From: Achromobacter dolens
GTDB taxonomy: Bacteria; Pseudomonadota; Gammaproteobacteria; Burkholderiales; Burkholderiaceae_B
Length of the DNA: 64,000 nt
Assembly: GCF_902859745.1 (NCBI RefSeq)
Contig: NZ_CADIJW010000030.1
Location: 1-64,000, forward strand
Direction: 5' to 3'
Shown: positions 49,670-62,757 of the stretch, one piece after another
Position numbering within the stretch: the first letter of the stretch is position 1
Layout of the letters: each line of letters starts with the position of its first letter
Notes under the pieces: generated by a model
The model's input: the letters and a program-made list of their open reading frames with translations, nothing else
What the model was told of the DNA's origin: nothing
Database searches by the model: none
Translations under genes and position numbers: made by a program

Positions 49670-50305
49670 ATGACCCACGTGGCTCGCGACATGACTGCTT
49701 CCAAACCCGCCCGGCGCTCGCTGACGCCGATGGTGCTGGTGTTCCTGTGCACGCTGGCGCCTATCGTGGCGGCCTTCGTGGTCTACATGAACCCGCAATG
49801 GTGGCCGGCGGACGCCAGCAACTACGGCCAACTGGTGGAGCCGCAGCGGCCCGTGCCGGCGCCAGGGGCGCTCAAGCTGACCACGCTGGACGGCAAGCCG
49901 TTCGACCTGCAGAGCCTGAAGGGCAAGTGGCTGCTGGTCGCGGCCGACGGTGCAGCCTGCCCGGAAAGTTGCGCCCGCAAGCTCTACATCACCCGCAATA
50001 CCCACGCCAGCCAGGGCAAGAACGTCGATCGCCTGGCGCGCGTCTGGTTCATCACCGACGATGGCCCGGTGCCGGACAAGGTGTTGGAGGCCTACCAGGG
50101 CACGATCATGCTGCGCGCCGATCCGGACCAGTTGGCGCGCTTCCTGCTGGCGCGCGATGCCGCGGCCGGACAGCCCGGCCTGGCGCAGCCGATCTGGGTG
50201 ATCGACCCCCTGGGCAACCTGATGATGCAGTATCCCGCCGATGCCGACGGCGTGAAGGTGCGCAAGGACATCAGCAAGCTGGTCTATAACTCGCGCATCG
50301 GTTGA
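49670..50305 (+). CDS. Membrane-anchored SCO/thioredoxin-like protein of the oxidase locus
   Basis: A 211-residue protein with one N-terminal helix (about 20-40) and a thioredoxin-fold domain starting at LTTLDGKPFDLQSLKGKWLLVAAD. Two cysteines spaced CPESC (C-x3-C) sit where Sco proteins carry CPDVC, so copper or disulfide chemistry is plausible. A conserved histidine equivalent to that of Sco is not apparent. It lies between SURF1 and ctaA. An ATG at 49691 is an alternative start. Likely an oxidase biogenesis factor by context. Confidence 0.75.
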   Translation: MTHVARDMTASKPARRSLTPMVLVFLCTLAPIVAAFVVYMNPQWWPADASNYGQLVEPQRPVPAPGALKLTTLDGKPFDLQSLKGKWLLVAADGAACPESCARKLYITRNTHASQGKNVDRLARVWFITDDGPVPDKVLEAYQGTIMLRADPDQLARFLLARDAAAGQPGLAQPIWVIDPLGNLMMQYPADADGVKVRKDISKLVYNSRIG

Positions 50306-50326
50306 ATCGGTATTTAGTTGATTTCC

Positions 50327-51361
50327 ATGGAACGCATCAAAGCGCGGTATCGCAAACTCGTCTTCTTCACCTGGTTCCTGACGCTGGACCTGATCATGTT
50401 CGGCGCCTTCGTGCGCCTGACGGACTCGGGCCTGGGCTGCCCGGACTGGCCCGGCTGCTACGGCAGCGTCACGCCGCTGGGGGCGATGGGCGATATCCAC
50501 GAGGCCTCGCAGGCCATGCCGTTCGGGCCGGTGACGCTGTCCAAGGCCTGGATCGAGATGATCCATCGCTATGTCGGCTCGATTCTGGGCATGTTGATCA
50601 TCGGCATCGTCTACATGGCCTGGCGCTACCGCCGCGAACTGGGCCGCTCGCCGGCCCTGGCGGTGACGACGCTGGTGGCGGTGTGCGTGCAGGGTGCGTT
50701 CGGCGCCTGGACCGTGACCCACAAGCTCATGCCCGCCGTGGTCACGGCGCACCTGGTGTTCGGCCTGTCGGTGCTGGCGCTGATGACCTGGCTGTCGGCG
50801 CGTGAACGCCCGCACCATGCGGTGGCCGCCGCGGCGCGGCGCTTCAAACCGTGGGTGGTCGGCGGCTTCATCCTGCTGCTGATCCAGGTGACGCTGGGCG
50901 GCTGGGTCAGCACCAACTACGCGGCGCTGGCCTGCATGGATTTCCCCATGTGCCACGGCAAGTGGGTGCCGGACATGGACTTCCATGGCGGCTATTCCAT
51001 CATCCGCGGGCTGGGCGAACTGCCGTCCGGCGAAATGATCTCGCAGCCGGCGCTGACGGCGATCCACTGGGTGCACCGCAATTTCGCCTTCGTCGTGTTT
51101 GCCTACCTGGGCGTGCTGGCCTGGCGCCTGCGGGCCGACCGCGGCCTGCGGGGACCGGCCACGCTCATGCTGGCGCTGCTGGGCGCGCAGTTGCTGACCG
51201 GCCTGACGACGATCTTCTTCCAGTGGCCTTTGTTGATCGCGGTGTTGCACAATGGTGGAGCCGCCGGCCTGACGCTGGCCGCGGTGGTCCTGATGGTGCG
51301 CCTGTCCACCGCGGGCGGGGCGCCGGCCGGGGGCTACGGCCCCAATTCGGTGCGCGTTTAA
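50327..51361 (+). CDS. ctaA: Heme A synthase CtaA (COX15 family)
   Basis: CtaA oxidises the C8 methyl of heme O to the formyl of heme A. The 344-residue protein has eight transmembrane helices in two similar four-helix halves. Conserved features are [34 protein letters not shown] with a heme histidine, HLVFGL, and [11 protein letters not shown] in the second half. A cysteine pair occurs in the loop CMDFPMCHG. It is followed by ctaB after 10 bases. Confidence 0.94.
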   Translation: MERIKARYRKLVFFTWFLTLDLIMFGAFVRLTDSGLGCPDWPGCYGSVTPLGAMGDIHEASQAMPFGPVTLSKAWIEMIHRYVGSILGMLIIGIVYMAWRYRRELGRSPALAVTTLVAVCVQGAFGAWTVTHKLMPAVVTAHLVFGLSVLALMTWLSARERPHHAVAAAARRFKPWVVGGFILLLIQVTLGGWVSTNYAALACMDFPMCHGKWVPDMDFHGGYSIIRGLGELPSGEMISQPALTAIHWVHRNFAFVVFAYLGVLAWRLRADRGLRGPATLMLALLGAQLLTGLTTIFFQWPLLIAVLHNGGAAGLTLAAVVLMVRLSTAGGAPAGGYGPNSVRV

Positions 51362-51371
51362 AATAGGGTGC

Positions 51372-52265
51372 ATGATGACCAGTCTTGCCGCTCCCCAATC
51401 CGGATTGCTCCGCCAGTATTTCGTTCTCACCAAGCCGCGCGTCACCCAATTGGCGGTGTTCTGCGCGGTGATCGGCATGTTCCTGGCCGTGCCGGGCGTG
51501 CCGGACATGCGCCGCGTGCTGTTCGGCACGCTCGGCATCTGGCTGCTGGCGGCCGCCGCCTTCGCCATCAACTGCCTGATCGAGCAGGAAGTCGACGCCC
51601 GCATGCTGCGCACAGCGCGGCGCGCCACCGCGCGCGGCACCATTTCCGCGTTCCAGGTGCTGAGCCTGTCCGGCCTGCTGGGCGGCGCCGGCATGTTCGT
51701 GCTGTACACGCTGGTCAACCCCCTGACCATGTGGCTGACCTTCGCCACCTTCGTCGGCTACGCCGTCATCTACACCATCATCCTGAAGCCGCGCACGCCG
51801 CAGAACATCGTCATCGGCGGCCTGTCGGGCGCCATGCCGCCGGCGCTGGGCTGGGCGGCGGTGGCCGATTCCGTGCCGGCCGAGGCCTGGCTGCTGGTGC
51901 TGATCATCTTCATCTGGACGCCGCCGCATTTCTGGGCGCTGGCCCTGTATCGCAACCATGACTACGTCAAGGCCGGCCTGCCGATGCTGCCGGTGACGCA
52001 TGGCCAGCAGTTCACGCGCCTGCAGATCCTGCTCTACAGCATCGCGCTGGTCGCCACCACGCTGCTGCCCACCGCGATCCGCATGAGCGGCGCGCTGTAC
52101 CTGGCGTCGGCGCTGGTGCTGGGCGGCATGTTCGTGTCGTACGCCTGGCGGCTGTACCGCAACTACAGCGACGAGCTGGCGCGCAGCATGTTCCGTTTTT
52201 CCATTCTCTACCTGGCGCTGCTGTTCGGCGCCCTGCTGGTGGACCACTGGGTCGCGCTGATCTGA
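51372..52265 (+). CDS. ctaB: Protoheme IX farnesyltransferase CtaB (heme O synthase)
   Basis: CtaB attaches a farnesyl group to protoheme to give heme O, the precursor of heme A. The 297-residue UbiA-family protein has about eight to nine helices with the prenyl-diphosphate site [18 protein letters not shown] and the second aspartate-rich region in [15 protein letters not shown]. The early [19 protein letters not shown] and central [17 protein letters not shown] are typical. It lies just after ctaA and 18 bases before the Sco gene. Confidence 0.95.
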   Translation: MMTSLAAPQSGLLRQYFVLTKPRVTQLAVFCAVIGMFLAVPGVPDMRRVLFGTLGIWLLAAAAFAINCLIEQEVDARMLRTARRATARGTISAFQVLSLSGLLGGAGMFVLYTLVNPLTMWLTFATFVGYAVIYTIILKPRTPQNIVIGGLSGAMPPALGWAAVADSVPAEAWLLVLIIFIWTPPHFWALALYRNHDYVKAGLPMLPVTHGQQFTRLQILLYSIALVATTLLPTAIRMSGALYLASALVLGGMFVSYAWRLYRNYSDELARSMFRFSILYLALLFGALLVDHWVALI

Positions 52266-52283
52266 CCCCCTGGAGATAAGTCG

Positions 52284-52889
52284 ATGTCCGTATTTTCCGC
52301 CAGCCGGCGCCTGGCCCTGCGCCTGGCCACGGCCGCCGCTTTCACCGTCGCCCTGGCCGCCTGCGGCGACAACGCTCCGCAGTTCAAGGGCAGCGACATC
52401 AGCGGCACCCAACTGGGCCGCGGCCTGGAGCTGTCGGACTACAACGGCAAGACGCGCACGCTGCAGGACTTCGCCGGCAAGGCGGTGGTGGTGTTCTTCG
52501 GCTTCACGCAGTGCCCGGATGTCTGCCCGACCTCGCTGGCCGAGCTGACGGAGGTCATGAAAAAGCTGGGCCCGGACGCCGAGCGCGTCCAGGTGCTGTT
52601 GATCACGGTGGATCCCGAGCGCGACACGCCGGAAGTGCTCAAGCAATACGTAACCGCGTTCGACCCGCGTTTTCTGGGTTTGACCGGCACGCCCGACCAG
52701 GTGAAGAAGGCGGCGGCCTCGTTCAAGGCCTATTACGCCAAGGCGCCGACCAAGGACGGCAACTACACCATGGACCACACCGCGGCTTTCTACCTGCTGG
52801 ACGGCAAGGGCGAATCGCGCGTGCTGGCCAACAACAACATCGGGGTCGACGCCCTGGTGCACGATATCCAGGCCCTGCTCAAGGGCTGA
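52284..52889 (+). CDS. Sco-family copper chaperone lipoprotein
   Basis: Sco proteins deliver copper to the CuA site of subunit II. The 201-residue protein has a lipobox LAA-C27, the copper-binding C77-PDV-C81 (GFTQCPDVCPTSL) and H165 in MDHTAAFYLL, so all three ligands are present. It closes the oxidase biogenesis block. As ctaG is missing nearby, this is the only clear copper chaperone in the locus. Confidence 0.94.
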   Translation: MSVFSASRRLALRLATAAAFTVALAACGDNAPQFKGSDISGTQLGRGLELSDYNGKTRTLQDFAGKAVVVFFGFTQCPDVCPTSLAELTEVMKKLGPDAERVQVLLITVDPERDTPEVLKQYVTAFDPRFLGLTGTPDQVKKAAASFKAYYAKAPTKDGNYTMDHTAAFYLLDGKGESRVLANNNIGVDALVHDIQALLKG

Positions 52890-52974
52890 TCCGGGACGCG
52901 CTTGCCTGGTCCGCCCTCAGGCGGTCCGCGGCGCACCGGCTGCTTATCCCAGGCCTGGCGCGTGCCGGCCGGCT

Positions 52975-53196
52975 TTACACGCCGCCCGCCGCCGTCCAGC
53001 CGGACAGCGCGGCACGGGCCTGGTCGCTGAGTTCGGCGGCGGGGATTTCGCGGCGGTGCGACATGATCATCAGGGCATAGGGGGCGGCCAGCGCGGCGGC
53101 TTCGGGGCACAGGCGTGATTCGTCGCCGGTCGACGGCGACACATTGCGCCAATAGTTGATGGCCGCTTCGATCTGAGGCAAGGTGATGGCATTCAT
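52975..53196 (-). CDS. DUF3717 small protein
   Basis: A 73-residue soluble protein starting MNAITLPQIEAAINYWRNVSPS, the signature of DUF3717, a Burkholderiales family of unknown function. It is helical and acidic with no membrane segment. It converges with the Sco gene (85-base gap) and faces the glycine-zipper gene across a 131-base divergent gap. Confidence 0.85.
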   Translation of the reverse strand: MNAITLPQIEAAINYWRNVSPSTGDESRLCPEAAALAAPYALMIMSHRREIPAAELSDQARAALSGWTAAGGV

Positions 53197-53327
53197 GGTC
53201 CTATTGTCCACGAATGCCGCGGGCTGTGCACCCGCCCTGGCGCAGCAATGAAGCGTCACCATCGCAACATGCCGAAACCGCATCCGGGTGCTATACCACT
53301 GCCGGTTAGTAACGATGGAGCATCGTC

Positions 53328-53981
53328 ATGAATTACCCCGTCCCAACCGAATCTTCCCGCCGCGGCCTGCATCCGCTGGTCGCGGCCGCCGCCATCGCGG
53401 TGATCGTCATGTGCTCGGTCGGTGTCGCCGCCGTGATGGGCTGGCTGCCGACGCCATCGGCCACGCCGCACGCCGAGGACCCGGCGCTCGCGCAGGCCGG
53501 ACCCGAGGCCGCCAACCTGGCTCCGGCGCAGCCCGCGCCCGCCCAGCCGCAAGCCCCGGGCGCACGACCACAGGCCCAGGCCCAGGGCCGTCCCGCGCCG
53601 GCGCCCGCTCCCGCGCCGGCGGCACAGGCCTGCCGCACCTGCGGCGTGGTGGAAACCATTCGCCAGGTGCAGGTGCCGGTCAAGGACAATAGCGACCACC
53701 TGGTCGGCACGATCGCCGGCGGCGTCGCCGGGGGCGTGGTCGGCAACCAGTTCGGCGGCGGCAACGGCAAGACGGCGCTGACCGTGCTGGGCGCGGTGGG
53801 CGGCGCTTTGGCAGGCCGTGAAGTTGAGCGTAATATCAGGCAGCAACAAACGGTGACGCACTATGAGCTCACGGTTCGCATGAACGACGGCAGCACGCGG
53901 CAGTTCCGCAGCGCGCAACCGTTCGCGTTTGCGTCCGGCGACCATGTGCGCGTGGAGAATAATCAGCTGCTGCCGGGGTGA
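53328..53981 (+). CDS. Glycine-zipper 2TM envelope protein
   Basis: A 217-residue protein with an N-terminal membrane anchor (about 17-40) and a Pro/Ala/Gln-rich linker (50-100). A glycine-zipper segment follows, with HLVGTIAGGVAGGVVGNQFGGGNGKTALTVLGAVGGALAGREVE, as in SlyB/RcnB-type 2TM proteins. A paired cysteine CRTC precedes the zipper, and a C-terminal beta segment (YELTVRMNDGSTRQF) closes it. Probably periplasmic or outer-membrane associated; exact role unknown. Confidence 0.82.
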   Translation: MNYPVPTESSRRGLHPLVAAAAIAVIVMCSVGVAAVMGWLPTPSATPHAEDPALAQAGPEAANLAPAQPAPAQPQAPGARPQAQAQGRPAPAPAPAPAAQACRTCGVVETIRQVQVPVKDNSDHLVGTIAGGVAGGVVGNQFGGGNGKTALTVLGAVGGALAGREVERNIRQQQTVTHYELTVRMNDGSTRQFRSAQPFAFASGDHVRVENNQLLPG

Positions 53982-54024
53982 CCAGTCAGGCCGGCGGCGC
54001 TTTGCGATCTATGGGAAGACAGGA

Positions 54025-54828
54025 ATGAGCGACCAACACAGCAACCCGTTCGTCCTGCCCGGCATGGGCCAGAATTCCGACCTGTCGGGCAATCCGCTGC
54101 TGGCCAGCATGGAAATGATGCGCCAGGCCTGGGCCGGCCTGACCGGGCCGGGCGGGCTGGCGAGCAGCCTGCCGATGGCGCCGCCCATGAACCTGGAAGA
54201 CCTGGACCGCCGTATCACCGAACTGCGCTCGGTCGAAAACTGGCTGCGCATGAACCTGTCGATGCTGTCCAGCACGATCCAGGGCATGGAAGTGCAGCGC
54301 TCCACCATCAGCACGTTGCGCGCCTTTGTCGACTCGGCCGCCAATCTGGACCTGGGCGCGGTGCGCGAAAGCGGCGCGGCGTCGCCGCTGGAAGTGGTGC
54401 TGGGCCTGAAACCCGCGCCGGTCGCCAGGAACACGTCGAAAGGCGCGTCGCAAGATGCCGCCGACGCCGCGAAGGCCGAGGCCAAGGCGTCCGAGGCCGA
54501 GGGCGGCGCGGCTGGCGCCCAGCCCGGCATGAGCGAGCAGATGGGCGCGGCGGCGCAATCGGCCTCCAAGGCCTGGTGGGATCTGCTGCAACAGCAGTTC
54601 AACCAGATCGCGGCGGCCACGGCCGCATCGATGCCGGGCAGCCAGCCGGCGCCCGAGGCCGACAAGTCCAAGGCCAAGCCGGGCGGCCCGCAAGCCGCGG
54701 CCGCCCCGGCGGCCAAGGCCGCCAAGACGGTCGCCAAGCCCGCTCGCAAGGCCGCGCGCAAGCCGGCGGCCAAGACGGCCACCAAGTCGGCCACCAAGAA
54801 CAACGGGCCTGCCGACGGCAAGCCCTGA
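54025..54828 (+). CDS. PhaM-like polyhydroxyalkanoate granule-associated protein
   Basis: A 267-residue protein. The N-terminal 110 residues match PhaM of Betaproteobacteria: NPFVLPGMG, an MMRQAWAGL helix, and a coiled region with DLDRRITELRSVENWLRMNLSMLSSTIQGMEVQR. The C-terminal third is Ala/Lys/Pro-rich with KPARKAARKPAAK-like repeats resembling histone H1. In Ralstonia PhaM binds both PHA synthase and DNA and distributes granules at division. No other PHA gene lies in this window. Confidence 0.82.
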   Translation: MSDQHSNPFVLPGMGQNSDLSGNPLLASMEMMRQAWAGLTGPGGLASSLPMAPPMNLEDLDRRITELRSVENWLRMNLSMLSSTIQGMEVQRSTISTLRAFVDSAANLDLGAVRESGAASPLEVVLGLKPAPVARNTSKGASQDAADAAKAEAKASEAEGGAAGAQPGMSEQMGAAAQSASKAWWDLLQQQFNQIAAATAASMPGSQPAPEADKSKAKPGGPQAAAAPAAKAAKTVAKPARKAARKPAAKTATKSATKNNGPADGKP

Positions 54829-54891
54829 TTTTTTCAATCCCGTCCCGGACCGCCGGATGGCGGTAGCGGGCGCATTCAAATACCGGAACCT

Positions 54892-56265
54892 ATGCTTAAT
54901 GTAGTGATTCTCGCCGCCGGACTCGGCAAGCGCATGCAGTCCGACCTGCCCAAGGTGCTGCATACCCTGGCCGGCAAACCGATGCTGGCACACGTGCTGG
55001 ACAGCGCCCGCCAGCTCGAGCCGGCCCGCGTCATCGTGGTGGTCGGCCATGGCGCCGACCGCGTCAAGCAGGCTTTCGCGGGCCAGGACGATCTGCAATT
55101 CGCGTTGCAGCAGCCGCAGCAAGGCACCGGCCACGCGGTCCAGCAGGCCGTGCCGCTGCTGCGCGAAGGCGACGGCGAGGACGACGTGACGCTGGTGCTG
55201 TACGGCGACGTGCCGCTGGTGCAACCCGAGACGTTGCGCCGCCTGCTGCAGGCGCGTGGCGCCGGCGCCGCGGTGCTGACGGAAGTGCTGGCCGATTCCA
55301 CCGGTTATGGACGAATCGTGCGCGACGCCGGCGGCAATGTCTGCCGTATCGTCGAGCACAAGGATGCCTCCGAAGCCGAGCGCGCCATCAAGGAAGTGAA
55401 CACCGGCATCCTGGCCGCGCCGACTGCCCGGCTCAAGGACTGGCTCTCGCGCATCGACAACAACAATGCCCAGGGCGAGTACTACCTGACCGACGTGGTC
55501 GGCCTGGCCGTGGTCGATGGTGTGCCGGTGGGCGCGGCCCAGCCGGGCGCCTCGTGGGAGACGCTGGGCGTGAACAGCCGCGTGCAGCAGGCCGAACTGG
55601 AGCGCCGCTGGCAGGCCGAGCAGGCGCGTCGCCAGCTCGAGGCAGGCGTGACGCTGGCCGACCCCGCGCGTTTCGATGTGCGCGGCACGCTGACTTGCGG
55701 TCGTGATGTCTTCATCGACGTGGGCTGCGTGTTCGAGGGCCGCGTGACGCTGGCCGACGGGGTGCGCGTCGGCCCGCATTGCGTGCTGCGCGATGTGAGC
55801 ATCGGCGCGGGCACGCAGATCGAGGCTTTCAGCCATCTGCAGCAGGCCCAGGTGGGCGGCGACGCGCGCATCGGCCCGTATGCGCGCCTGCGTCCGGGCG
55901 CCGAGCTGGGCGACCGCACCCATGTGGGCAACTTCGTCGAGATCAAGAAGAGCGTGCTGGGCGCCGACAGCAAGGCCAACCACCTCGCCTACATCGGCGA
56001 TGCCGATATCGGCGCGCGCGTGAACGTGGGGGCGGGCACCATCACCTGCAACTACGACGGCGTCAACAAGCACCGCACCGTCATCGAGGACGACGCCTTC
56101 ATCGGCTCGGATACGCAACTGGTGGCCCCGGTGCGCGTGGGCCGCGGCGCGACGCTGGGCGCTGGCACCACGCTGACCCGCGATGCGCCGGCCGAGAAAC
56201 TGACGGTGTCGCGCGTCAAGCAGCTCACCATCGACGGTTGGCAACGGCCGGTCAAGAAGTCGTGA
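54892..56265 (+). CDS. glmU: Bifunctional GlmU (uridyltransferase / glucosamine-1-P acetyltransferase)
   Basis: GlmU makes UDP-GlcNAc in two steps. The 457-residue protein has the N-terminal nucleotidyltransferase loop [20 protein letters not shown] and YGDVPLV. The C-terminal left-handed beta-helix has hexapeptide repeats, including [17 protein letters not shown] and the catalytic-region [33 protein letters not shown]. It overlaps the next gene at GTGA. Its pathway partner glmS lies 4.6 kb downstream. Confidence 0.97.
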   Translation: MLNVVILAAGLGKRMQSDLPKVLHTLAGKPMLAHVLDSARQLEPARVIVVVGHGADRVKQAFAGQDDLQFALQQPQQGTGHAVQQAVPLLREGDGEDDVTLVLYGDVPLVQPETLRRLLQARGAGAAVLTEVLADSTGYGRIVRDAGGNVCRIVEHKDASEAERAIKEVNTGILAAPTARLKDWLSRIDNNNAQGEYYLTDVVGLAVVDGVPVGAAQPGASWETLGVNSRVQQAELERRWQAEQARRQLEAGVTLADPARFDVRGTLTCGRDVFIDVGCVFEGRVTLADGVRVGPHCVLRDVSIGAGTQIEAFSHLQQAQVGGDARIGPYARLRPGAELGDRTHVGNFVEIKKSVLGADSKANHLAYIGDADIGARVNVGAGTITCNYDGVNKHRTVIEDDAFIGSDTQLVAPVRVGRGATLGAGTTLTRDAPAEKLTVSRVKQLTIDGWQRPVKKS

Positions 56266-57662
56266 CGCCGCCGGCGTCGCAAACCCCGGCCGGCGGCGCC
56301 AAGCCCGCCGCGCCGGACGGCCTGCCGGTCCCGCGCCGCTACTGGGCCGCGGCGACCGTCATGACAGGCATCAGCCTGTCAGTGCTGGACACCACCATCG
56401 CCAACGTCGCCCTGCCGACCATCGCGGCCGACCTGAACGCGTCACCGGCGCAGGCGGTGTGGGTGGTCAATGCCTACAACCTGGCGGTGGTGATGATGCT
56501 GCTGCCGCTGTCGGCGCTGGCCGAGCGCATCGGCTTTCGCCGCATGTTCACTTTCGGCTTGGTGCTGTTCACGCTGGCCTCGCTGGGCTGCGCGCTGGCC
56601 GGCTCGCTGGTGCAACTGACGGCGGCGCGGGTATTCCAGGGCGTGGGTGCCGCAACGCTGATGTGCCTGTTCGGCGGCCTGGTGCGCAATATCTATCCGC
56701 TCAAGATGCTGGGCCGCGGAATCAGCCTGAACGCCACCACGGTGGCGGTGATGTCGGTGCTGGGGCCGACCATCGGCTCGGCGATCCTGTCGGTGGCGCC
56801 TTGGCCGTGGATCTTCGCGGTCAATCTGCCGATCTGCGTGCTGGCCATGTTCGGCCTGCGCCATCTGCCTGAGGTGCCGCGCAACGACGTCAAGCTGGAC
56901 TGGATCAGCGCCCTGCTCTGCATGGCAACGCTGGGCGTGTTCATCTCCGGCATCGACATGATGGGCCAGGACCTGCTGCGCGGCATCGGCCTGGTGGCGA
57001 TCGCGGCCGTGGCCGGCCTGGTGCTGGTGCGCCGCGCCAGCCGCCAGCCCGCGCCGCTGGTGCCGGTCGACCTGCTGCGCATCCGGCCGCTGGCATTCGC
57101 GGTGGGCGCGTCGGCCTGCACCTTCGCGGCGCAGATGGCGTCGTATGTGTCGCTGCCGTTCTATTTCCAGCAGGTGCTGGGCCGGCCTTATCTCGAGGTC
57201 GGCCTGCTGATGGGCGCCTGGCCGGTGGGCACGGCGCTGATCGCGCCGGTGGCGGGCCGCCTGTCGGACCGTTACTCCGCCGCCACCCTGAGCGGCGTCG
57301 GCGCGGCCACCATGGTGGCGGGCATGCTGTGGCTGGCGGCGCTGCCGGCGGCCGTGGGCAACGTGCCGATCATTGCCGGCATGTTCGTGGCCGGCGTGGG
57401 CTTCGGCTTCTTCCAGACGCCCAACAACCGCGCCATGCTGTCGGCCGCGCCGCGCGCCCGCAGCGGCGCGGCAGGCGGCCTGCAAGCCACCACCCGGGTG
57501 TTCGGGCAGAGCTTCGGCACCGCGCTGGTGGCGATCGCCTTCAGCGTCAGCGCAGCGCACGGCCCCGGGCTGGCGCTGGTGCTGGGCACGATCTGCGCCG
57601 GCCTGGCGGTTGTCGTGAACACCGTGCGGTTCAGCAAGCTGCGGGCGCCGTCGGAACCATAG
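56262..57662 (+). CDS. MFS drug/solute exporter (DHA2-like)
   Basis: A 466-residue major facilitator with about 12-14 helices. The motif [20 protein letters not shown] in helix 1 is typical of the EmrB/QacA (DHA2) group, and [11 protein letters not shown] is the loop 2-3 motif A. The start is GTG, overlapping the glmU stop (GTGA), so translation is coupled to glmU. The N-terminus has about 25 Pro/Ala-rich residues before helix 1. The substrate is unknown. Confidence 0.85.
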   Translation: MTPPASQTPAGGAKPAAPDGLPVPRRYWAAATVMTGISLSVLDTTIANVALPTIAADLNASPAQAVWVVNAYNLAVVMMLLPLSALAERIGFRRMFTFGLVLFTLASLGCALAGSLVQLTAARVFQGVGAATLMCLFGGLVRNIYPLKMLGRGISLNATTVAVMSVLGPTIGSAILSVAPWPWIFAVNLPICVLAMFGLRHLPEVPRNDVKLDWISALLCMATLGVFISGIDMMGQDLLRGIGLVAIAAVAGLVLVRRASRQPAPLVPVDLLRIRPLAFAVGASACTFAAQMASYVSLPFYFQQVLGRPYLEVGLLMGAWPVGTALIAPVAGRLSDRYSAATLSGVGAATMVAGMLWLAALPAAVGNVPIIAGMFVAGVGFGFFQTPNNRAMLSAAPRARSGAAGGLQATTRVFGQSFGTALVAIAFSVSAAHGPGLALVLGTICAGLAVVVNTVRFSKLRAPSEP

Positions 57663-57725
57663 CGGCCGGGGCGGAGGCGGCGCGGGACCGCCGGCCGCCG
57701 CCAAACCCGTGGGCCGCACGGCTTC

Positions 57726-57731
57726 TATAAT
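57726..57731 (+). promoter_or_regulatory. Candidate -10 box upstream of ugd
   Basis: A perfect TATAAT 63 bases before the ugd start. The region 17 bases upstream (AAACCC) is a poor -35, so an activator or alternative factor may be needed. Confidence 0.35.
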
Positions 57732-57794
57732 GGCGGCCGGCGCGGTGACGGTTCGTCCCGGCGCGACGATTACCTATTTTTAAGGCGTTCAGGC

Positions 57795-59113
<1,319 letters not shown>

Positions 59114-59117
<4 letters not shown>

Positions 59118-60175
59118 AGATCCTGCAGCTCAACTTCGAAAAGGGTTGGCGCGGGGGCGAACGCCAGACGCTGTACTGCATGCGCGCGTTTCGCAACGCC
59201 GGCCACCAGGTCGAAGTGCTGTGCCGCGAAGGCGGCCCGCTGGCCGAGCGCGTGCGCCAGGAGGGCTTCGTGGCGCACACCGTCCGCAACGTGCCGGCGC
59301 AACTGGCGTTCCTGGCGCGCGCGGGCAGCGGCTACGACATCATCCACGCCCAGACCGCCAACACCATCACCTGGGCGGTGCTGACCAAGTGGCTGCACCG
59401 GCGCCCGGTGGCGTTTTCGCGCCGCACCTCGTTCGTGGTCAAGCCCAACGAGGAATGGAAGACCGGCTTCAAGTGGCGCCACACCGACCTGTTCGTGGCG
59501 ATCAGCGACATGGCCGCGAGCGAGCCGCGGCGCCTGGGGCTGGACCCGGTCATCATCCGCAGCGCGGTCGAGCCGCACCAGATCAACCAGGAGAACGTCG
59601 CCGCGCTGGTGCGCGAGTTCGATCTGGAAGGCAAGAAGGTCATGGCCACGTCGGCCGCGCTGATCCGCGACAAGGACCCGGTGACGCTGGTGCGCGCGGT
59701 GGCCGAACTGGCCAGGACGCGGCGCGATTTCGTCTTCCTGCATTTCGGCGCCGGCGGCGACCGCGAACAGCAGGCGCGCGACGAGGCGCGCGCGCTGGGC
59801 GTCGAGGACGTCTACCGTTTCGCGGGCTTTCGCAAGGGCGTAGAGGATTTCTACAGCATCCTCGACGTGTTCGTCATGAGTTCCGAGGAAGAGGCGCTGG
59901 GCAGCAGCGTGCTGGACGCCTTCCTGCAGCGGGTGCCGGTGGTGTCCACTGACGCTGGCGGCTTGAAGGAAAGCCTGGCCGACGGGCGCGGCGTGCTGTG
60001 CGCGGTGGCCGATTTCCATGCCATGGCCCAGGGCATGGCGCGTTGCCTGGATGATGCCGCGTTCCGCCAGGAGATCACCGAGCGCGCGTATCAGTACGTG
60101 CGCGACGAGCACGACGTGCAGAAGATGGGCAATCGCTATCTGGCGCAGTTCGAGCGGCTGCTGGCGGCGCGCTAG
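59114..60175 (+). CDS. GT4-family glycosyltransferase
   Basis: A 353-residue GT-B glycosyltransferase. The N-terminal domain begins [26 protein letters not shown], where the GGE-Q loop is typical of GT4 enzymes. The C-terminal nucleotide-sugar site includes the [25 protein letters not shown] acceptor block, where the usual E-x7-E is [10 protein letters not shown]. Donor and acceptor are not determined. Coupled to ugd, it may use UDP-glucuronate or another sugar in lipopolysaccharide or exopolysaccharide assembly. Confidence 0.88.
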
Positions 60176-60202
60176 CGGCGTCGCGGCCCGACCGCCCGGC
60201 TC

Positions 60203-60691
60203 CTATCCGCGCGGATCGATACGGGTCTCGAACTTGGCGCGGTGCACCGAGAAGAACGTGCGCACGTTGCGCACGTTGGCGTGCGCGGTGAAGGCGCGGT
60301 GCGCCAGCGCGTGATAGGCCGGCATGTCCTTGACCTGCGCGATCACCACGAAGTCCGGCCCCGGCGACACGCGGTAGCACTGCAGCACCGCCGGTTCCGC
60401 CAACATGATCTGTTCGAAGGCGTCCAGGCTTTCGGCCGCCTGCACGTCCAGCGTGATCTCGACGATGGCCGTCAGCGTGCTGCCCAGCTTCCCGGCCGCC
60501 AGGATGGCCACCTGGCGCGCGATCACGCCTTCTTCCACCAGGCGCCGCACCCGCCGCAGGCAGGTCGGCGGCGAGGCGTGCACGCGCGCGGCCAGCTCCT
60601 GGTTGGTCAGCGAGTTGTCGTCTTGCAACTGTTCCAGGATGCGCAGGTCCAGATCGTCCAATTCCGGCAGGGTCATCGGCTGGTTTTGCAT
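60203..60691 (-). CDS. Lrp/AsnC-family transcriptional regulator
   Basis: A 162-residue Lrp/AsnC protein with an N-terminal helix-turn-helix (LDDLDLRILEQLQDDNSLTNQELA, SPPTCLRRVRRLVEEGVI) and a C-terminal RAM effector domain (VLQCYRVSPGPDFVVIAQV). It is divergent from glmS across an AT-rich 151-base gap containing palindromes, so it may control itself and glmS. The ligand, usually an amino acid, is unknown. Confidence 0.93.
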   Translation of the reverse strand: MQNQPMTLPELDDLDLRILEQLQDDNSLTNQELAARVHASPPTCLRRVRRLVEEGVIARQVAILAAGKLGSTLTAIVEITLDVQAAESLDAFEQIMLAEPAVLQCYRVSPGPDFVVIAQVKDMPAYHALAHRAFTAHANVRNVRTFFSVHRAKFETRIDPRG

Positions 60692-60791
60692 GATTAATTC
60701 ATGAATGGATTATTTATGAAATATTATTTAATCACAAATATGTAAGTGAATAAACTGTCAAATATGACCAGATAAAGAAATCAAATTTCTT
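60692..60791. promoter_or_regulatory. AT-rich divergent control region with palindromes (lrp-glmS)
   Basis: About 100 bases of strikingly AT-rich sequence in a GC-rich genome. It contains TTCATGAA (60698-60705), a GATTAA / TTAATC pair (60692-60697 and 60728-60733) and a perfect 7-bp dyad AAGAAAT-CAA-ATTTCTT (60775-60791). These features suit Lrp-type wrapping and operator binding. Confidence 0.5.
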
Positions 60792-60842
60792 GTCGGGACG
60801 CGCACAATGCGTTCCGTACTCGAACTTTCAGGAGTCTCTCCT

Positions 60843-62675
<1,833 letters not shown>

Positions 62676-62692
62676 TATCGCGGCGAGGACGC

Positions 62693-62718
62693 GGGGCCGC
62701 CGCCGTGGCGGCCCCTTT
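62693..62718 (+). terminator. Rho-independent terminator of glmS
   Basis: GGGGCCGCC-GCCGT-GGCGGCCCC is a 9-bp perfect stem, 17 bases past the glmS stop, followed by TTTCC. It shares the GGCCC-TTTCCATT ending with the rpoH terminator. Confidence 0.75.
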
Positions 62719-62757
62719 CCATTGCCGGTCGGCGCCGACCCGAGCCGGCCCCGGCGG

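Noticed and set aside
60692-60842. glmS ribozyme or riboswitch in the glmS leader
   Set aside because: The gap is short and AT-rich with simple dyads; no conserved ribozyme core is visible and the element is known mainly from Gram-positive bacteria.
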